DNA of 64,000 nucleotides from an uncultured Prevotellaceae bacterium (GTDB taxonomy: Bacteria; Bacteroidota; Bacteroidia; Bacteroidales; Bacteroidaceae), in NCBI GenBank assembly GCA_900314985.1, contig OMXL01000008.1:1-64000 (forward strand). The letters run 5' to 3'. The notes beneath the pieces are model-generated. The model saw only the letters and a list, made by a program, of their open reading frames with translations. It searched no databases and was not told where the DNA came from. Within the stretch, counting starts at the first letter, position 1, and every line of letters starts with the position of its first letter. The position numbers and the translations under genes are program-made. This document shows positions 16,807 to 25,053 of this stretch, piece after piece.

Positions 16807-19496
16807 AAATTCGGTTTGTTCTTTCTGGCTTCCTCCAGCGACAGCAGTTCTTGTTGTTGCTGCTGGTAGTTGTCGCGCAGTTTTTCGTATTTTTCGTCTA
16901 GTTCTTGTTCTATCTGTTTTTCTTGTTCACTATTCATCAGTCGGGCTGCCACCAACGCATTCTGCGAGGCATCCTTCATCCACAGCACAGGACCTCCATA
17001 GACGGGTGCTATCTTCAGCGCTACATGCAGTTCGCTGGTCGTGGCACCACCAATCATAATAGGTATGTCGAGTCCTGCACGTTGCATCTCGTTAGCTACG
17101 TTGACCATTTCTTCGAGACTGGGAGTAATCAGTCCTGAGAGTCCAATCATATCCACCTTCTCCTCAATGGCCTTGCGCACTATCTGTTCGGCAGGCACCA
17201 TCACACCCATATCGATGACTTCGTAGTTGTTACACGTCATAATGACGCCCACGATGTTCTTTCCAATGTCGTGCACGTCGCCCTTGACCGTTGCCAGCAG
17301 TATCTTGCCGGCCTTCTCCTCTTGCGCTTCGCCACGCTGCTGTTCGATATAGGGTTGCAGGATGGATACGGCCTGTTTCATGGTGCGCGCCGTCTTTACC
17401 ACCTGTGGCAAGAACATCTTACCGGCACCAAACAGTTCACCCACCTGGTTCATGCCAGCCATCAGCGGACCTTCTATGATGCTGACGGCCTTAGGATATT
17501 TCTGCAGGGCTTCCTCCAAGTCCTCTTTCAGATAGTCGCCCACTCCTTTTATTAATGCTTGCTGCAAGCGCTCGTCTACTGATTCAGGCCTCGCCTCCTG
17601 ACGGACGGCGGGGGCTAACGTAGGGTTTACGGCCTCCTTTGCTGCGGCTAATTCTGCAGCAAGAGCAATCAGTCGTTCGCTGGCATCCTTACGACGATAG
17701 AGAATGACATCCTCTATAACTTCCAACTGGTCGGCAGGAATATCGCTGTAAAGAACTTTTGTAGCAGGATTCACGATACCGAAGTCCATACCAGCCTGAA
17801 TAGCGTGGTAGAGGAATACGGCATGCATCGCCTCACGGATGTAGTTGTTGCCACGGAACGAGAACGACAGGTTGCTAACACCACCACTGACGTGGGCGCC
17901 AGGCAGGTTCTTCTTGATCCACTCCGTAGCACGGATGAAGTCGGCCGCATAGGCGTCGTGCTCCTCCATACCTGTAGCAACAGCCAATATGTTAGGGTCG
18001 AAGATAATATCTAACGGATTTATACCAACCTGCTGGGTTAGAATGCGATATGCACGCTCTACTATCTCAATGCGGCGCTCATAGGTTGTGGCTTGTCCCT
18101 GTTCGTCGAAGCACATCACAACGACAGCAGCACCATAGCGCTTGATGTCTTGTGCATGGCGAATGAAGACCTCTTCACCTTCTTTCAGCGAGATACTGTT
18201 AACAATACCCTTACCCTGCAGACATTTCAAGCCCGCAAGGATGACGTTCCAGTCGGACGAGTCAATCATGACGGGTACGGAGGCGATGTCGGGCTCGGCA
18301 GCAATAGTGTTCAGAAAATTTACCATCTCCACCTTGGCATCCAGCAGTCCGTCGTCCATATTCACATCGATGACTAGTGCTCCGTCAGCTACCTGTTTGC
18401 GGGCGATGGCGATAGCCTCGTCATATTGTTTTTCCTGAATCAGTCTGAGGAATTTGCGAGAACCAGCGACATTACAACGCTCACCCACATTGACGAAGTG
18501 TACTTCCGGGGTGACGTCGAGCAGTTCCAAACCACTCAACCACATGGTGTCAGGTTTGGCAGCAGGCTTGTGGGGTGCCTTGCCCTCAGCCAAAGGAACA
18601 TATTTAGCGATGAATTCGTCGGTGGTACCACAACAGCCACCCACAATGTTCACCAGTCCCTCGTCAATCATCTCGCCAATCTGAGGAGCCATCGACTCAG
18701 CAGTCTCGTCGTAGAGTCCCATGGCATTGGGCAAGCCTGCATTCGGATAGGCACTAATATAATAAGGTGCCTTACGAGCCAACTGGCGCAGGAAAGGCAA
18801 CATCTGGCGTGCACCAAACGAGCAGTTCAAGCCCACGGAGAAGATGGGATAGCCGCTGATGCTCGCCAAAAAGGCGTCGAGTGTCTGTCCACTCAGCGTA
18901 CGACCAGCCAAATCGCTAACGGTAGCACTCAGCATGATGGGCACCTCGCGACCATGCTGTTGCATGGCTATCAGCGAGGCATCGATGGCCACCTTTGCAT
19001 TCAGACTGTCGAAGATGGTCTCTATCAACAGTGCATCTACACCACCCTCCAGCAAGCCGTCAGCCTGTTCAAAATAAGCGTCAAACAGCTGGTCATAGGT
19101 CAATTCACGCAAGGCGGGGTTGCTGACATCGGGCGACATAGAGCACGTCTTGTTGGTAGGACCGATAGAGCCAGCCACAAAGCGGGGCTTGTCTAGTGTA
19201 CTGAATTCGTCGGCACATTGGCGAGCCAGTTGGGCACCCACCAGTGCCATCTCGCGAGCCTTCTCCTCTAAGTGGTAATCGGCTTGTGAGATGCGTTGTG
19301 AACTAAAAGTGTTGGTAGTAATGATATCCGCTCCTGCTATCAAATATTTGCGGTGGATATCCGTAATGATTTCTGGGCGCGTCAGGTTCAGCTCGTCAGA
19401 GTTGCCCGTCTTGCCCAGCACCTTTCCTATCATGGTGCCCATAGCACCATCCAGAATCAGTACGCGCTGTTTAGCTAAGTCGTATAGTGTGTTCAT
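16797..19496 (-). CDS. metH: Cobalamin-dependent methionine synthase lacking the reactivation domain
   Basis: An 899-residue enzyme that moves the methyl group from methyltetrahydrofolate to homocysteine through cobalamin. The homocysteine domain (about 1-300) has the zinc cysteines in NCSFGARQM and GGCCGTT; the pterin domain follows (about 325-580, [14 protein letters not shown]); then the helical cap and B12 domain with [11 protein letters not shown], whose His is the lower cobalt ligand, and GLSGLITPS. The protein stops at about 899 after a Gln/Glu-rich tail, so the AdoMet-binding reactivation domain of E. coli MetH (about 330 residues) is absent. Reactivation must occur in trans or differently. 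ATGA overlap with smpB. Confidence 0.93.
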   Translation of the reverse strand: MNTLYDLAKQRVLILDGAMGTMIGKVLGKTGNSDELNLTRPEIITDIHRKYLIAGADIITTNTFSSQRISQADYHLEEKAREMALVGAQLARQCADEFSTLDKPRFVAGSIGPTNKTCSMSPDVSNPALRELTYDQLFDAYFEQADGLLEGGVDALLIETIFDSLNAKVAIDASLIAMQQHGREVPIMLSATVSDLAGRTLSGQTLDAFLASISGYPIFSVGLNCSFGARQMLPFLRQLARKAPYYISAYPNAGLPNAMGLYDETAESMAPQIGEMIDEGLVNIVGGCCGTTDEFIAKYVPLAEGKAPHKPAAKPDTMWLSGLELLDVTPEVHFVNVGERCNVAGSRKFLRLIQEKQYDEAIAIARKQVADGALVIDVNMDDGLLDAKVEMVNFLNTIAAEPDIASVPVMIDSSDWNVILAGLKCLQGKGIVNSISLKEGEEVFIRHAQDIKRYGAAVVVMCFDEQGQATTYERRIEIVERAYRILTQQVGINPLDIIFDPNILAVATGMEEHDAYAADFIRATEWIKKNLPGAHVSGGVSNLSFSFRGNNYIREAMHAVFLYHAIQAGMDFGIVNPATKVLYSDIPADQLEVIEDVILYRRKDASERLIALAAELAAAKEAVNPTLAPAVRQEARPESVDERLQQALIKGVGDYLKEDLEEALQKYPKAVSIIEGPLMAGMNQVGELFGAGKMFLPQVVKTARTMKQAVSILQPYIEQQRGEAQEEKAGKILLATVKGDVHDIGKNIVGVIMTCNNYEVIDMGVMVPAEQIVRKAIEEKVDMIGLSGLITPSLEEMVNVANEMQRAGLDIPIMIGGATTSELHVALKIAPVYGGPVLWMKDASQNALVAARLMNSEQEKQIEQELDEKYEKLRDNYQQQQQELLSLEEARKNKPNLWK

Positions 19497-19975
19497 TTAT
19501 ATACCTTCATGGCGCGATCCATCTCGCGCTTGTCTTCCTTCTCCTTCAGTGTCTGACGCTTGTCAAACTCCTTCTTACCCTTACACAATGCGATATCCAT
19601 CTTGGCACGACCTTTCTCGTCGATAAATACCAACAGTGGCACAATGGTGTAACCCGTCTGTTTAGTGGCCGATGCCAGCTTCTGGATTTCGCGCTTGGTC
19701 AACAGCAACTTGCGGTCGCGCTTCATCTCGTGGTTGTTGTACGAGCCATAGAAATAGGGCGAAATATTCATGCCCTTCACCCACAGCTCACCATTGATGA
19801 TGGTGCAATAGGTATCTACCAGACTCGCCTTACCCAGACGGATACTCTTAATCTCCGTACCCGTAAGCACGATGCCTGCCGTATATTCCTCAATGAAGAA
19901 ATACTCAAATGAGGCCTTCCTATTCTTTATCTGTATAGGACTCTTCTTCCTTATTTGTTCTTGTTCCTTATTCAC
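19493..19975 (-). CDS. smpB: SsrA-binding protein SmpB
   Basis: A 160-residue partner of tmRNA in trans-translation. The OB-fold core is clear: [56 protein letters not shown] and the basic C-terminal tail [18 protein letters not shown]. The only start in range is a GTG at 19975, and that codon is supplied by a TTCACTT-type repeat tract that fills the gap after the upstream gene; no in-frame ATG exists near the family N-terminus. It overlaps metH by four bases (ATGA). Confidence 0.95.
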   Translation of the reverse strand: MNKEQEQIRKKSPIQIKNRKASFEYFFIEEYTAGIVLTGTEIKSIRLGKASLVDTYCTIINGELWVKGMNISPYFYGSYNNHEMKRDRKLLLTKREIQKLASATKQTGYTIVPLLVFIDEKGRAKMDIALCKGKKEFDKRQTLKEKEDKREMDRAMKVYK

Positions 19976-19998
19976 TTTTCACTATTCACTTTTCACTA
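19971..19998. repeat. 7-bp tandem repeat tract (TTCACTA type, 4 copies)
   Basis: Exactly four units. Read on the minus strand it supplies the TAG stop of the DMP19-like gene (19984-19982) and the GTG start of smpB (19975-19973). Confidence 0.85.
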
Positions 19999-20491
19999 GC
20001 GCAAAGCGCTCTATGTGTTCATCGATAAAATGTGCTATATCATTCGTCCATTCCTCTTCGCGTTCCACGAACTCGTCGTCCATATCGTCGAACTCTGGGA
20101 ACTGCTCAAACAATGCCATAAACTCATCGTCCGTGCAGTCTTTCTCTATCTTCTCGTGATACTTGACGTAGAGCGTATGAGCATCGTATATCAGCTTCGA
20201 CAGTTCGCGCATGCCCCATAGCTTCAGGGCCTTGGCAAACGGATTCTTGAAGATGAAGGGGCCATAGCCATTATGGATCAGCTGTACAAAACCGCCATCC
20301 ATCACCTCTTCGTGCAACACATCCCACGCCAAGAGCGTAATCTGGTCGCTATTCAACTCGCCTAACGTCTCAGCGGTAAGCTGGCCACCGATAGCCTCTT
20401 TGATAGCTGTTACGAAAGCACCCACGAAGGCATCCATGCCCTCGCCTGCTGCCTGACGCAATACCGCATCACTGATTGTTACTTCTTTCAT
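19982..20491 (-). CDS. DMP19/DUF4375-like acidic protein
   Basis: A 169-residue, strongly acidic soluble protein. The central segment LLAWDVLHEEVMDGGFVQLI and the following GYGPFIFKNPFAKALKLWGM match the DUF4375/DMP19 family, named for a Neisseria DNA-mimic protein; most members are uncharacterised. The acidic C-terminus (EFDDMDDEFVEREEEW) fits a nucleic-acid mimic, but that role is inference. It is the first gene of the seven-gene operon; its ATG stands 10 bases after the -7 element, leaving almost no leader. Confidence 0.7.
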   Translation of the reverse strand: MKEVTISDAVLRQAAGEGMDAFVGAFVTAIKEAIGGQLTAETLGELNSDQITLLAWDVLHEEVMDGGFVQLIHNGYGPFIFKNPFAKALKLWGMRELSKLIYDAHTLYVKYHEKIEKDCTDDEFMALFEQFPEFDDMDDEFVEREEEWTNDIAHFIDEHIERFALVKSE

Positions 20492-20500
20492 AATCGCCTA

Positions 20501-20531
20501 CAAAGGTACGAATAAGCGAGGACAATACAAA
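20501..20531 (-). promoter_or_regulatory. Promoter of the DMP19-smpB-metH operon
   Basis: On the minus strand TTTG (20531-20528), 19 bases, TACCTTTG (20508-20501). The spacer contains CTCGCTTATTCG, almost identical to the promoter at 109-139. Confidence 0.75.
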
Positions 20532-20554
20532 ATAAAAAGTATTTTTTATTTTTA

Positions 20555-21004
20555 TTATCGAGCGAATAAGTTGACTATCTTTTCCAGATACTCACGGTCG
20601 GTATCGTCGAAGGTGGCAAGTTCCTTGCTGTCGATATCGAGAACGGCAACAACCTCTCCTGCCTTGTTAAACACAGGGACCACAATCTCTGAACGAGAGA
20701 GACTGCTACAGGCAATATGTCCCGGAAACTGCTCTACATCGGGCACCACGATGGTCTCACGCTGTTTCCATGCTGTACCACACACACCTCGTCCAAAGCC
20801 AATATGCATGCAGGCCACGGGACCCTGAAACGGCCCCAGTAACAGCTCGTCGCCTACCACTCGATAGAATCCCGTCCAAAAGAATCCCATCGTCTCCTGG
20901 ATGGCAGCACATACATTGGCCATCATTGCTACACTGTCTGTCTCGCCGGCTATCAGACTACCTATCTGCGCTGTCAGCAGTTTGTATCTCTCTTCCTTAT
21001 TCAT
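20555..21004 (-). CDS. Free methionine-(R)-sulfoxide reductase, GAF-domain (fRMsr)
   Basis: About 149 residues, a single GAF domain of the fRMsr type that reduces free Met-R-sulfoxide using thioredoxin. Family features: FFWTGFYRV, LLLGPFQGPVACMHIGFGRG, VCGTAWKQ, and the cysteines in VACMH, GVCG and HIACSS, which correspond to the catalytic and resolving positions, then the closing VAVLDIDSKELATFD. The ATG at 21004 (MNKEERYKLL) suits the family start and lies behind a good promoter. Oxidative-stress protection is the likely role. Confidence 0.92.
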   Translation of the reverse strand: MNKEERYKLLTAQIGSLIAGETDSVAMMANVCAAIQETMGFFWTGFYRVVGDELLLGPFQGPVACMHIGFGRGVCGTAWKQRETIVVPDVEQFPGHIACSSLSRSEIVVPVFNKAGEVVAVLDIDSKELATFDDTDREYLEKIVNLFAR

Positions 21005-21027
21005 TGTTCGTCTATTAATTACCTCTG

Positions 21028-21058
21028 CAAAGGTAATCAATAATTTGGAAATAACAAA
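21028..21058 (-). promoter_or_regulatory. fRMsr promoter
   Basis: Minus strand TTTG (21058-21055), 19-base spacer, TACCTTTG (21035-21028), 24 bases before the ATG at 21004. Confidence 0.75.
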
Positions 21059-21108
21059 AGTTACAGGGTGAAGACACTCTTTTTTATCAATTTACCATGT
21101 TTTAGGTA

Positions 21109-21250
21109 TTGCGTGGCTGGTGGAAATGCCGTAACTTTGCACCCAGAAAATAGATTACTTCAGCCATAACGATAGAGATCATAAAGTATTTGTTTAGTTT
21201 AGTAATAAAGAGCAGAGAGATTTGCCGCGATGGCAAGTCTCTCTGTTTTA
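21109..21250 (+). ncRNA. Orphan promoter-terminator unit of about 105 bases
   Basis: TTG (21109-21111), 20 bases, TAACTTTG (21132-21139) form a promoter; a hairpin (CAGAGAGA...TCTCTCTG, 21213-21244, inner stem TTGCC/GGCAA) followed by TTTTAATTT looks like an intrinsic terminator. There is no reading frame between. It may be a small RNA, or the abandoned leader of the surface-protein gene whose 3' end survives at 21666. Confidence 0.4.
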
Positions 21251-21308
21251 ATTTAGATTGGGCTGTGGCCCGCCCTTAGAACGGTCCGTGTTTTTTCAGG
21301 GCATGCCA

Positions 21309-21438
21309 TCTATCCTCTTTCCTCTTGTTCCTTTCCTTTTTTCTCTTGTCCCTTTCCTCTTTGTATCAGGCTGATACAGTTCCGTATTAGGCTGTCTTGC
21401 GCGCGTATTAGACTGTCCTGTGTACGGCTTAGCTGTTC
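21309..21438. repeat. 21-bp imperfect tandem repeats
   Basis: About six units of 21 bases, for example 21364-21384, 21385-21405 and 21406-21426 (TATTAGGCTGTC-type), preceded by pyrimidine-rich units (TCTCTTGTCCC-type). On the minus strand an open frame (21535-21296) reads these as heptapeptides such as RARQPNT, ELYQPDT, KRKGTRE. I do not call it a gene. Confidence 0.6.
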
Positions 21439-21473
21439 TTTCTAACAGATTCAGTAAAAGACAATGTAATACC

Positions 21474-21660
21474 TGACGTTCTGATTTCTGACTTCTGACG
21501 TTTTGGCGATTTTTTATGCTGATGACAATCAACAATAATAATATAATATTATAATATTATATTATTATTGAATTAATCTATGTATTTTTCTTTTTTTATC
21601 GTTTTCCACTAAAATATTAGGAAAACGTCAGAAGTCAGAAGTCAGAAATCAGAAATCAGA
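21474..21660. repeat. Large inverted repeat around a 38-bp AT palindrome
   Basis: Left arm CTGATTTCTGACTTCTGACG (within 21474-21504) and right arm AAAACGTCAGAAGTCAGAAG (from 21622) are inverted copies made of GTCAGAA/ATCAGAA 7-base units, differing in unit number. Between them 21533-21570 is a perfect 38-bp palindrome of A/T (CAATAATAATATAATATTA and its complement). It could extrude as a cruciform or be a miniature element. Confidence 0.75.
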
Positions 21661-21665
21661 ATGCA

Positions 21666-22046
21666 ATGACTGAGGTCGACAAGATAGATACTGATATTCC
21701 TTTCATTAACGAGTTGACCATGACAGGTGACGACACCGTGACTTATTCTTCCGATAATGCGACAGTAGCTACCGTTGATTCAAAGACGGGCGAAGTAACC
21801 ATTACTGGTATTGGTGAGGCGAAGATTACTGCCACCGTTGCAGACGGTACGAACTACACCTATCCCACAAAGACGGCACACTATATGCTGACTGTCACCG
21901 CTGACCCAACAGGCATCGACAGCATCAGCATCGCAAGCGATGATATGAATGCTACGTGGTACGACTTGAAGGGCCGCAAGTTACAAGGAAAGCCCGCCCC
22001 AAAAGGCGTTTACCTCCGTAATGGCAAAACAGTCGTGATTAAGTAA
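21666..22046 (+). pseudogene. C-terminal fragment of a large secreted surface protein
   Basis: 126 codons, starting without promoter or signal peptide directly after the inverted repeat. It begins inside a bacterial Ig-like (BIG2) domain (DDTVTYSSDNATVATVD, TGEVTITGIGEAKITATV) and ends with GIDSI and WYDLKGRKLQGKPAPKGVYL, the C-terminal tail typical of Prevotella exported proteins, probably a secretion or anchoring signal. The N-terminal, functional part has been lost, so I call it a remnant; a terminator follows. Confidence 0.75.
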
Positions 22047-22059
22047 GAAAAGGATGATT

Positions 22060-22100
22060 ATCACGCCTAACATGCAATGAACTTGTATGTTAGGCGTGAT
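22060..22100 (+). terminator. Terminator hairpin with 14-bp perfect arms
   Basis: ATCACGCCTAACAT (22060-22073) and ATGTTAGGCGTGAT (22087-22100) with a 13-base loop. It separates the surface-protein remnant from the convergent small membrane protein. Confidence 0.75.
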
Positions 22101-22118
22101 TGTATTATCGTTAGTCGG

Positions 22119-22262
22119 CTACTTTTTCTTTTTGTTATCGATAGCCTTCCTTCTCTTTATTTCATAGAACAAAGAGATAACTGCCACGATGACACCTACC
22201 ATGCCAACAAGCAGGGTGATTAAATCAAAATTCTCTTTTGCCCAAGTCATTATTGCATCCAT
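22119..22262 (-). CDS. 47-residue single-pass membrane protein
   Basis: A frame of 47 codons from ATG 22262 to TAG 22119. An amphipathic start (MDAIMTWAKENF) is followed by one membrane helix (LITLLVGMVGVIVAVISLFY) and a very basic tail (EIKRRKAIDNKKKK), which puts the C-terminus in the cytoplasm. It starts 13 bases after the stop of the PhnP-like gene and is probably its operon mate. Function unknown; small type-I-toxin-like or holin-like peptides share this shape, but nothing specific supports that. Confidence 0.65.
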   Translation of the reverse strand: MDAIMTWAKENFDLITLLVGMVGVIVAVISLFYEIKRRKAIDNKKKK

Positions 22263-22275
22263 ACGTCACACCGAT

Positions 22276-23037
22276 TTACTTAATTTCTATTACCTGACCA
22301 TCGTAGGCCATCTGAATATTGGCGGGTAGCGACGCATTGACCTCTGCGTGGCGACCGATGTCGTGACTGGAATGGATGAGCCACGTTTGGCGTGCCCCTA
22401 CCCTTTTGGCAAAGGCCACGGCCTCGTCGAGCGTCTGATGAGAATGGTGGGGCTTCTGGCGCAGGGCATTGACAACCAAGGTATCGCAACCCTCAATGTA
22501 GGGAAGTTCCTCAGGAGCAATGGTCTTCATATCAGTAATGTAAGTCAGCGAGCCGATGCGATAGCCGAGGATGGGCAGGTCGTGGTGCATCACCTGGAAG
22601 GGAACAATCTCGAGGTCGCCAATGCGGAAGGCTTCGTGAGGATAAATCTCGTGGAGCTGGATGGCAGGAACACCAGGATAGCGATGCTCGGCAAAGCAGT
22701 ATGGCAGCATCTGAAGCATGCCCTGACGAGCAATGGGGTCAGCATAGACATTGATTTCGCCAAACTGACAATAGGGACGGATATCGTCCATGCCGCCCAT
22801 GTGGTCGTAGTGGGCGTGGGTGATGAGGATGCCATCAATCTTGCGGAAGGGCTGAGGCATGATTTGCTGACGGAAGTCAGGACCACAGTCGATAAGCAGG
22901 CGCGTCTGGGCGGTCTCGATGAGTGCCGAACAGCGCAAGCGCTTGTCGTGCGGGTCGGTACTGCTACAGGTATAGCACTGGCAGCCAATGGTAGGCACGC
23001 CACACGATGTTCCCGTTCCTAAGAATGTCAGACGCAT
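22276..23037 (-). CDS. PhnP-like MBL-fold phosphodiesterase/hydrolase
   Basis: About 253 residues, a metallo-beta-lactamase-fold hydrolase of the PhnP group. The signature MRLTFLGTGTSCGVPTIGC and following CQCYTC supply the family's structural zinc cysteines; catalytic metal ligands are in ITHAHYDHMGGMDDIR, MHHDLPILGYR and LIHSSHDIGRH. PhnP cleaves cyclic phosphate diesters; here no phosphonate genes are nearby, so the substrate is open. The ATG at 23037 is the family start. The gap to murB is filled by 7-base repeats. Confidence 0.88.
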   Translation of the reverse strand: MRLTFLGTGTSCGVPTIGCQCYTCSSTDPHDKRLRCSALIETAQTRLLIDCGPDFRQQIMPQPFRKIDGILITHAHYDHMGGMDDIRPYCQFGEINVYADPIARQGMLQMLPYCFAEHRYPGVPAIQLHEIYPHEAFRIGDLEIVPFQVMHHDLPILGYRIGSLTYITDMKTIAPEELPYIEGCDTLVVNALRQKPHHSHQTLDEAVAFAKRVGARQTWLIHSSHDIGRHAEVNASLPANIQMAYDGQVIEIK

Positions 23038-23072
23038 TTCACTATTCACTATTCGTTATTCACTATTCACTA
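23038..23072. repeat. 7-bp tandem repeat tract (TTCACTA type, 5 copies)
   Basis: Five units between murB and the PhnP-like gene. It begins directly at the PhnP-like ATG (23037) and its last unit supplies the murB stop TAG (23072-23070). Confidence 0.9.
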
Positions 23073-24068
23073 AATAATATTGACTTCAGGGTGTATATCG
23101 ATACCGAAACGCTCGCGGACATCTTTGCGGATGGTCTCGCAGAGGTCGACAATCTCCTGACCTGTAGCTCCGCCACGATTGACGAGTACCAGAGCCTGCT
23201 TATCGTGCACACCGGCACGCCCTAAGGAGCGACCCTTCCAGCCACACTGGTCAATCATCCAACCTGCGGGAATCTTCTCGTGGTCGGCATCTATATAATA
23301 ATGTGGCATGTCGGGATACTGGGCCTGCAGCTCTTCGTATTTGCTACGCTCGACGACGGGATTCATAAAGAAGCTGCCCGCATTCCCTGTCACCTTGGGG
23401 TCAGGGAGCTTGGCATTGCGGATGTCGATGACCACCTGGCGCAACTGGGCGGCAGTGGGCATCTGAATGCCACGGCGGTCCAGTTCGCTACGGATATTGC
23501 CATATTCGGTAGACTGATGACTTTCATCAGTAGACAGTTGATAGACAACATGCGTAATGAGGTATTTGTTCTTCCACTCATGCTTGAAACGGCTGTCACG
23601 ATAACCATACTGACACTCCTCGCGAGAGAAGACGCACAGCTTGCCAGTACCTATCTCTACAGCCTCGACAGATGCTATCAGATCCTTCACCTCTGCACCA
23701 TAAGCACCGATATTCTGTACGGCACTGGCACCTACCTCACCAGGAATGAGCGACAGGTTTTCAGCACCATAGAGTCCATGGCCTACGCACCAGGCAACGA
23801 CCTCGTCCCACGTCTCACCACTACCGCAACAAATACAGCTATCAGACTGGGTCTCAATACCTTTTAATGCAGAGTGTACCACAGTTCCATCAAAGTCATC
23901 TGTAAGCAACAGGTTGCTACCGGCACCTATCAGCAGATAGGGTTGTTGGAGCTGGCGGGCTATCTCCTGAGCCTCCTCCACAGTGCTGTATTCCATGAAG
24001 CGACAACACTTGGCATCGATGCCAAAGGTGTTGTGCGAAAGCAAACTATAATTAACTTTGTTAACCAT
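23070..24068 (-). CDS. murB: UDP-N-acetylenolpyruvoylglucosamine reductase
   Basis: A 332-residue FAD enzyme that makes UDP-N-acetylmuramate for peptidoglycan. Visible are NTFGIDAKC at the start, FAD-binding YLLIGAGSNLLL and GAENLSLIPGEVGASAVQNI, the active-site Arg in YGYRDSRF, the proton-donor Ser in VTGNAGSFFMNP, and the C-terminal Glu in IDIHPEVNII. Length is that of the E. coli-like type I enzyme. The ATG lies within a 7-base repeat tract. It follows the lipoprotein gene in one operon. Confidence 0.97.
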   Translation of the reverse strand: MVNKVNYSLLSHNTFGIDAKCCRFMEYSTVEEAQEIARQLQQPYLLIGAGSNLLLTDDFDGTVVHSALKGIETQSDSCICCGSGETWDEVVAWCVGHGLYGAENLSLIPGEVGASAVQNIGAYGAEVKDLIASVEAVEIGTGKLCVFSREECQYGYRDSRFKHEWKNKYLITHVVYQLSTDESHQSTEYGNIRSELDRRGIQMPTAAQLRQVVIDIRNAKLPDPKVTGNAGSFFMNPVVERSKYEELQAQYPDMPHYYIDADHEKIPAGWMIDQCGWKGRSLGRAGVHDKQALVLVNRGGATGQEIVDLCETIRKDVRERFGIDIHPEVNII

Positions 24069-24089
24069 TAACCAATAACCATTAACCGT
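24062..24089. repeat. 7-bp tandem repeat tract (TAACCAT type, 4 copies)
   Basis: TAACCAT, TAACCAA, TAACCAT, TAACCGT fill the interval between the lipoprotein stop (24091-24089) and the murB start codon (24068-24066), which is itself read from the tract. Confidence 0.88.
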
Positions 24090-24934
24090 TAGGTTGTGAG
24101 TTTTGTGAGTTTCCAGTCATGGCCCTTACGTTTGAAGGTCATCTCCAACTCCAAACCATTGGCAATGCCACGCAGCACGAAAATCTTGGAGTTTCCTTCC
24201 TTCTTAGGCTGTCCGTAGATGATGTTGTAGATCATCTTCGCTGGCAACTGTGGAGCAAAGGCCTCCCACGTATCGGGCGTAATAATACCCTCCATCATGT
24301 TGAAGTCGTCGTCAGGATCGGGGCCCACAAACTGAACAGTCTCTGCCAAACTGCCAGCCTGGAAAGTCTTGTCAGTAACAAACTTGTGATAGAACGCGAG
24401 GAACGATGCATTGATATCCTGCTTGATAGGAATGGTACGTTTCTGAGTAAGCATCCATGCACCACGCATACGGTTGAAGACAAACTGATCAATCAGATTG
24501 GTAGTGAAGTGAATCTTCTCGACCACAGCATGATTAATAGAGGTGTCCTTGACCACCTCCATGTGCTTCTCGCTATCAAAGAGCAGTGTATAGTAACCCT
24601 GACGCATAAAGAAACGTTCAGGTTTCCATTGCTCTTTCGTCAGCTGCACTGTCTTACCGTCTTTCTCGCAAGGCAGGGGGAAACGCGTGCGCTCCATCTG
24701 CAACTTGCGGTTGACAACGAAATTATAGACGAAGTCGTCGAACAACTCATCGGCAGCCTTAGGCATCGGATAATCTTCGACGATAGCCTGCAGGGAGTCG
24801 TTACGGAGGGAGTCTGTGAGAACAGAGTCGGCAGGGACTTCCTCTGTAGCCTGTCCACCTTTGTTACCACACGATGTTAGCGATGCTAACAACACAACCG
24901 AAATAATACCATAAAGTCTCATGAGTGAACTCAT
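24089..24934 (-). CDS. DUF4348-like lipoprotein
   Basis: About 281 residues. The signal MRLYGIISVVLLASLTSCGN has a lipobox (LTSC), so the mature protein is a lipoprotein of the envelope. The body, with ELFDDFVYNFVVNRKLQMER and MMEGIITPDTWEAFAPQLP, resembles the DUF4348 family of Bacteroidales lipoproteins, which has no known role. Start may be 24934 or 24922 (both ATG). Longer frames run into the promoter. It heads an operon with murB, the PhnP-like gene and the small membrane protein. Confidence 0.78.
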   Translation of the reverse strand: MSSLMRLYGIISVVLLASLTSCGNKGGQATEEVPADSVLTDSLRNDSLQAIVEDYPMPKAADELFDDFVYNFVVNRKLQMERTRFPLPCEKDGKTVQLTKEQWKPERFFMRQGYYTLLFDSEKHMEVVKDTSINHAVVEKIHFTTNLIDQFVFNRMRGAWMLTQKRTIPIKQDINASFLAFYHKFVTDKTFQAGSLAETVQFVGPDPDDDFNMMEGIITPDTWEAFAPQLPAKMIYNIIYGQPKKEGNSKIFVLRGIANGLELEMTFKRKGHDWKLTKLTT

Positions 24935-24961
24935 TTTTCTATCTTCTCTCAAAATTTGGTG

Positions 24962-24969
24962 CAAAGTTA
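24962..24969 (-). promoter_or_regulatory. Promoter -7 element of the lipoprotein-murB operon
   Basis: TAACTTTG on the minus strand, 28 bases before the ATG at 24934. The region where TTTG would lie is occupied by a 7-base repeat tract and has no clear match. Confidence 0.5.
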
Positions 24970-24975
24970 CCAAAA

Positions 24976-25003
24976 ATTCATAATTAATAGTGCATAATTC
25001 ATA
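24976..25003. repeat. 7-bp tandem repeat tract (ATTCATA type, 4 copies)
   Basis: ATTCATA, ATTAATA, GTGCATA, ATTCATA between two divergent promoters (24962-24969 minus, 25013-25020 plus). Confidence 0.75.
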
Positions 25004-25012
25004 ATTATTTTA

Positions 25013-25020
25013 TACCTTTG
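25013..25020 (+). promoter_or_regulatory. pheS promoter -7 element
   Basis: TACCTTTG, 34 bases before the pheS ATG at 25054. Confidence 0.6.
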
Positions 25021-25053
25021 CATCAAAATTTGAGAAATACATCAAAAAAGGCT

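Noticed and set aside
18426..19196. Long plus-strand frame (256 codons) opposite metH
   Set aside because: It is antisense to clear metH coding sequence, has no family features or promoter, and follows from codon usage of the real gene.
21296..21535. 79-codon frame over the 21-bp repeats as a real gene
   Set aside because: Its start lies at the edge of the A/T palindrome, it has no promoter or ribosome-binding site, and its sequence is entirely repeat-derived.
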